Origin: Microbacterium sp. USTB-Y
Lineage (GTDB): Bacteria > Actinomycetota > Actinomycetes > Actinomycetales > Microbacteriaceae
Length of the DNA: 64,000 nucleotides
Assembly: GCF_023703415.1 (NCBI RefSeq)
Contig: NZ_JAGMTU010000007.1
Coordinates: 62,001-126,000, forward strand
Direction: 5' to 3'
Notes under the pieces: generated by a model
Told to the model about the DNA's origin: nothing
The model's database searches: none
Seen by the model: the letters and a program-made list of their open reading frames with translations, nothing else
Shown here: piece after piece, positions 60,529 to 64,000 of the stretch
How positions within the stretch are numbered: the first letter of the stretch is position 1
Layout: each line of letters begins with the position of its first letter
Made by a program: the position numbers and the translations under genes

Positions 60529-61793
60529 CGGTCCTCCTCCTGCGGATCCGCGCCCCGCGGGAACACCAGCGACACCGTCGTCCCCTCTCCCGGGGTGCTC
60601 TCCACCTGAAGCTCGCCGCCGAGCTGCGCGATGCGGTCAGCCATGCCGCGGATCCCCTGTCCCCGCCCGGCCGCGCGGCGCTGCGCGGCCAGGGCGGCCA
60701 TGGCGGCGGGGCGGGCGTCGAAGCCGACGCCGTCGTCGCGGACGTCGAGGCGCAGCTCATCGGGCTGCACGGTCAGGCTCACCACCGCCCGGGACGCGCG
60801 AGCGTGCTCGGCGACGTTCGCGAGCGCGCCCCGTACGGTGCGGATGATCGCCGACGCGACCGGCAGCGGAACCTCCGCCATGCCCGCCCCGTCGACCGCG
60901 CCGTGGCTGACGAACTGCACGTGCAAGCCGTCGCCCGCAGCCTCCGCGACGACGCGGGCGAGGGCCGCGGGGAGCGAGCCGGCGGCGCCCTCGAGCTCGC
61001 CCGGAGCGAGATCGCGCACCACCCGGCGCACCTCGTCCAGCGCCGAGCGCGCGGCGCCGGCGGCCGAGCGCACCTGCTCGCGCGCCGCGTCCGGTCGGCG
61101 ATCCCAGCCCTGCTCGGCCGCCTGCAACAGCAGATTGATGCTGGACAGATCCTGCCCCACGGAGTCGTGGATCTCGCGCGAGAGCCGGGCGCGCTCGGCG
61201 AGCGCCCCCGCACGGTGCTGCGCGGCGGAGAGATCGGCCTGGGTCGCCGTCAGCTCGTCGAGCAGCTGCTGGCGGGCGCGGGCCTCGCGGTCCAGCGCCC
61301 GATAGGCGACGATCGTCGCGAATGCGATCCCGATCGGCCCGGCCACGAGCGTCGGGTCGAACTGCACCGCCAGCCGCAGCTCGGCTGCGATCACGACGGC
61401 GGTCATCGCCGCGACCAGGGTCGTCGCCGGCCAGAACGGGAGGATCTGCAGCACGGCGAAGGCGAGGGGCACCGCGCACCAGGCGAAGGACGGGGCGACG
61501 AGGGTGAGCACGGCCCAGAGCGTGCTCACCGCGAGCGTCCACACCGCGGGCCACGCACCCCGGCGCGGCACCACGCCCTGCAGCACCGCCATGACGGCGA
61601 GCACGGCGGCACCGGCCATGATCGCGATCGCGTTCTCGCCCTCGCCGTGCCGGAGGAGATACCGGATCGCACTCACCACGATCAACGCGATCAGCACGAG
61701 CTGCAGCGCCCGTCCGAAGCGCACGGGAGCGAGGATTCCGCGCACGCCGTCGGGGACGACGGCCTCGTCGCGCGGCTCTCCTCGGGGATCCAT
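60525..61793 (-). CDS. sensor histidine kinase, NarL-system type
   Basis: This 422-aa protein has about five or six membrane helices (residues 25-175) with almost no extracytoplasmic loops, then a HisKA_3 domain with the phospho-acceptor His in RLSREIHDSVGQDLSSINLLL near residue 222. An HATPase_c domain follows (RGALANVAEHARASR near 325, LDVRDDGVGFDARP near 350, GQGIRGMADRIAQLGG near 378). The small membrane loops suggest it senses a signal in the membrane. ATG 61793 was chosen; GTG 61799 is an in-frame alternative. Confidence 0.92.
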   Translation of the reverse strand: MDPRGEPRDEAVVPDGVRGILAPVRFGRALQLVLIALIVVSAIRYLLRHGEGENAIAIMAGAAVLAVMAVLQGVVPRRGAWPAVWTLAVSTLWAVLTLVAPSFAWCAVPLAFAVLQILPFWPATTLVAAMTAVVIAAELRLAVQFDPTLVAGPIGIAFATIVAYRALDREARARQQLLDELTATQADLSAAQHRAGALAERARLSREIHDSVGQDLSSINLLLQAAEQGWDRRPDAAREQVRSAAGAARSALDEVRRVVRDLAPGELEGAAGSLPAALARVVAEAAGDGLHVQFVSHGAVDGAGMAEVPLPVASAIIRTVRGALANVAEHARASRAVVSLTVQPDELRLDVRDDGVGFDARPAAMAALAAQRRAAGRGQGIRGMADRIAQLGGELQVESTPGEGTTVSLVFPRGADPQEEDR

Positions 61794-61995
61794 GGCCACA
61801 GCCTACGGACGCGGAATCCGGATCCACATCATCCGATCGGCCAGGATCCGGCCCGAAGTGCACATCGCAGGCAGGCGCCGCCCCCGGCCGGTACTCGGAC
61901 CGATCCGCCGAACTCAGGCTGGACCGCGCGTGACGGCCTCCACACCCCACGGCTGCGGCTCCGGGGCCGGATCCAGCCTGAATACGGTCCTCGCC

Positions 61996-63090
61996 TCAGG
62001 CGGACCCGCGCACCACCAGCTCGGTGCCGAGGATGGTGCGCCGGGGCGGGGCGGCTCCGGTCAGCCGGTCGATGAGCACGCCGGCGAGCGCCTCCCCCTG
62101 CGCATGCATCGGCTGGCGGATGGTCGTGAGCGGCGGATCCGTCGACAGCGCCACGGCCGAGTCGTCGAAGCCCACGACCGCGACGTCCTCCGGGATGCGC
62201 AGACCCGCCCCGCGCAGGGTGCGCAGCATGCCGCGCGCCATGAGGTCGCTGGCCGCGAACACCGCGTCGGGAAGGCCTCCGCCCGGCTCGCCGGCGCGGG
62301 CGAGGAGTTCCTCCGCAGCCTGGACGCCGCTCGCCTCGGAGTAGTCGCCGGAGAGCTCGGCGAACGGCGCGAGCCCGACCTCGGCCAGTCCCTCGCGGAA
62401 CCCCTCGAGACGGTCGACGGCGCCGGCCATGGACAGCGGTCCGGTCACGGTCGCGATCCGGCTCCGTCCCGTGGCGATCAGGTGCGCGACGGCCTGGCGT
62501 CCGCCCGCGACGTTGTCGACGTCGACGAAGAAGTCGGCGTCGCCGCCGGTCGAGCGCCGTCCGCCGAAGACGACCGGCACCGCCTCGACGATGCGGTCGA
62601 CGAACGCGTCGCTGGTGTGGTGCGAGAGGATGATCGCACCGTCGACGCCGCCGTTGCGCACGAACCCCGTCATCCGCCCGCCCGGGTCGTCGCTCGCGAT
62701 GAGCAGGTTCAGGATGTAGTCCGAGCGCGCGATGCGGTCGCCGATGCCCGCCACGACCGCGCCGAAGTACGGATCCCCGAAGAAGCGGCGGGTGTCCTCC
62801 GGCACCACCAGCGCGATCGCATGGGTCTGCCGCAGGGCCAGCGAGCGCGCCGCGCGATTCGGCACGTACCCCAGCCGGGCGATCGCGTCCTGCACGGCGG
62901 CGAGCGCCTCGGGGCTCACCGCGGACGATCCGTTCACGACGCGCGACACGGTCGAGCGGGAGACGCCGGCGGCGTCCGCGACCTCTTCGATCGTGGCGCG
63001 GCCCGGCCGCTCCGGATCCGGCACCCGGGTCCCCGGTCGGGGATCGTCGCCGGCGGATCCGGCCCGCCGTGCGCCCGGCCGATCGACCAT
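61996..63090 (-). CDS. LacI-family transcriptional regulator
   Basis: This 364-aa repressor has a LacI HTH at residues 33-80 (TIEEVADAAGVSRSTVSRVVNG, in parts, and LGYVPNRAARSLA) after an unusual Pro/Arg-rich leader of 30 residues. A periplasmic-binding-like sugar domain follows (IALVVPEDTRRFFGDPYFGAVVAGI near 91, VVGFDDSAVALSTDPPLTTI near 300). It lies 3 bp before the GH1 gene on the same strand, downstream of it, so it probably controls that beta-glucosidase and senses a beta-glucoside. A 10-bp inverted repeat (TCAGGCTGGA/TCCAGCCTGA) lies in the 196-bp gap after its stop. Confidence 0.92.
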   Translation of the reverse strand: MVDRPGARRAGSAGDDPRPGTRVPDPERPGRATIEEVADAAGVSRSTVSRVVNGSSAVSPEALAAVQDAIARLGYVPNRAARSLALRQTHAIALVVPEDTRRFFGDPYFGAVVAGIGDRIARSDYILNLLIASDDPGGRMTGFVRNGGVDGAIILSHHTSDAFVDRIVEAVPVVFGGRRSTGGDADFFVDVDNVAGGRQAVAHLIATGRSRIATVTGPLSMAGAVDRLEGFREGLAEVGLAPFAELSGDYSEASGVQAAEELLARAGEPGGGLPDAVFAASDLMARGMLRTLRGAGLRIPEDVAVVGFDDSAVALSTDPPLTTIRQPMHAQGEALAGVLIDRLTGAAPPRRTILGTELVVRGSA

Positions 63091-63093
63091 CGC

Positions 63094-64000
63094 TCAGACC
63101 GCCCGGGCGGCGATGATCCGCGCGTACTCGCGTCCGGAGTCCTTCACGATCCGCTCCTGGGTGTCGTAGTCCACCCGCACGATGCCGAAGCGCTTGCCGT
63201 AGCCGAAGGACCACTCGTAGTTGTCCAGCAGCGACCAGGCGAAGTAGCCGCGCACGTCCACGCCCTCATCGATCGCGTCGAAGGTCGCCGCGACGTGCTC
63301 GCGCAGGAACATCGCCCGCTCCGCGTCGTGCACGGCGCCGCCCGTCACCGCTCCCGTCGCGGGGTCGAGCCGGCCGCCCTCCAGGACGTCGTCGTAGGCG
63401 GCGCCGTTCTCGGTCACGTAGAGCGGCAGCCCGGGCGCGTACTCGGTGCCGATCCGCCGCAGCAGCCGGGTGAGCCCTTCCGGCTGCACCTCCCAGTCCA
63501 TGCCGGTGCGGGGAAGACCCCGCTCGACCCAGTGCACGTCGTCGGCGGCGGGGAACGGCGAGCGGGTGCGCCGCGCGCCGTCGCCGGCGCCGTCGTGCGG
63601 GGTGCCCTCGGCGCCGGGCTGCGGCGTCCCGGAGAGCAGCTCGCCGTGGTAGTAATTGATGCCCAGGCAGTCCAGGGGCGTGGCGATCGTGTCGAGATCG
63701 CCCTCCTGGATCGCCGCGGCCCAGCGCCGCACGGCCACCGGATCCACGTCCCGGATGTCCGAGACCACGTCGGCGGGGTAGGCGCCGCGGAGGACCGGAT
63801 CCAGGAACCAGCGGTTGAACTGGCCGTCGATGCGCCGGGCCGCGTCGACGTCGGCGGGGTCGCGCGGATCGGCCGGGTCGGCGACCGTGAGGTTGAGCGT
63901 GACGCCGAGGTCGAGCTCCGGGTCCCGCGCCCGCAGCTCCTGGATCGTGCGGCCGTGCGCGAGCAGCAGGTGGTGCGCCGCGAGCATGCCGTCCTCGATG
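63094..64000 (-). CDS. beta-glucosidase, GH1 family (5' end beyond the window)
   Basis: This is a partial glycoside hydrolase family 1 enzyme that cleaves beta-glucosides. The visible C-terminal 302 residues contain the nucleophile motif LPLYVTENGAAYDD, CLGINYYHGELL, and the GYFAWSLLDNYEWSFGYGKRFG tail (in parts), all typical of GH1. The reading frame is open to the edge, where IEDGMLAAHHLLLAHG is read, so the acid/base NEP motif lies outside the window. An insertion of about 30 residues (GTPQPGAEGTPHDGAGDGARR) separates two parts of the barrel. It forms an operon with the LacI gene. Confidence 0.93.
   Translation of the reverse strand, partial: IEDGMLAAHHLLLAHGRTIQELRARDPELDLGVTLNLTVADPADPRDPADVDAARRIDGQFNRWFLDPVLRGAYPADVVSDIRDVDPVAVRRWAAAIQEGDLDTIATPLDCLGINYYHGELLSGTPQPGAEGTPHDGAGDGARRTRSPFPAADDVHWVERGLPRTGMDWEVQPEGLTRLLRRIGTEYAPGLPLYVTENGAAYDDVLEGGRLDPATGAVTGGAVHDAERAMFLREHVAATFDAIDEGVDVRGYFAWSLLDNYEWSFGYGKRFGIVRVDYDTQERIVKDSGREYARIIAARAV

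Overview
The window is about 71% G+C, with GTG/ATG start overlaps of the 'GTGA'/'ATGA' type, many probable leaderless promoters and a gene set (DUF222/HNH protein, DUF3073, sterol-carrier-family protein beside pur genes, PadR/DUF4097 pair, TipAS-type MerR) typical of an actinobacterium. A Microbacteriaceae genus such as Microbacterium is the best guess. This rests on gene content and composition, not on a marker gene. I recognised no rRNA, tRNA, CRISPR array, insertion sequence or prophage.

Region 1 (1-22.5 kb) is a molybdenum/purine-oxidation block. It holds a first xanthine dehydrogenase (xdhA, which carries a one-base frameshift, then xdhB and xdhC). A second, differently built molybdenum hydroxylase follows (XdhC-like protein, separate FAD subunit, fused 2Fe-2S/molybdopterin subunit resembling E. 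coli XdhD, and a MocA-like cytidylyltransferase). Next come a purine permease and guanine deaminase on the opposite strand, a HTH-TOBE molybdate-type regulator, the ModABC molybdate importer, and molybdopterin synthesis genes (moaA, moaE, moeB-rhodanese, moaD, moaC, mogA). The logic is import of molybdate, synthesis of the cofactor, then insertion into enzymes that oxidise (hypo)xanthine produced by guanine deamination. A shared motif (TCCGCAT-N2/3-CGG) lies at promoters of three of these units and may mark a molybdenum regulon. The second hydroxylase operon also has a long leader that folds into a nested structure.

Region 2 (22.5-39.5 kb) is mixed: a YaeQ family protein, a DUF222 HNH protein, a large RND permease with a repeat tail, dimethylargininase, a yeast-type cytosine deaminase, a CrcB/FluC pair, a Pr6Pr-type membrane protein, an exported flavin amine oxidase whose domains are circularly permuted, a MerR-TipAS regulator, glycogen phosphorylase, a DUF4097-PadR operon with a very clear operator, a universal stress protein and DUF3073.

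Region 3 (39.5-56.8 kb) carries purine biosynthesis genes (purM-purF-MFS operon, purD, purC) interleaved with a MOSC protein, an ATP-grasp ligase overlapping a NylB-like serine hydrolase, a sterol-carrier-family protein, a NUDIX hydrolase, an EmrB-type exporter with its PadR regulator, a GNAT acetyltransferase and a uracil/xanthine permease. Region 4 (56.8-64 kb) has a TetR regulator divergent from a DUF1266 protein, a NarL-type two-component system, and a LacI regulator beside a GH1 beta-glucosidase that runs off the window.

Intergenic regions, mostly between convergent genes, hold at least five families of long palindromic elements. Three families occur more than once in the window, and one shows a compensatory base-pair swap. 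The hexamer GGATCC is strongly over-represented throughout.
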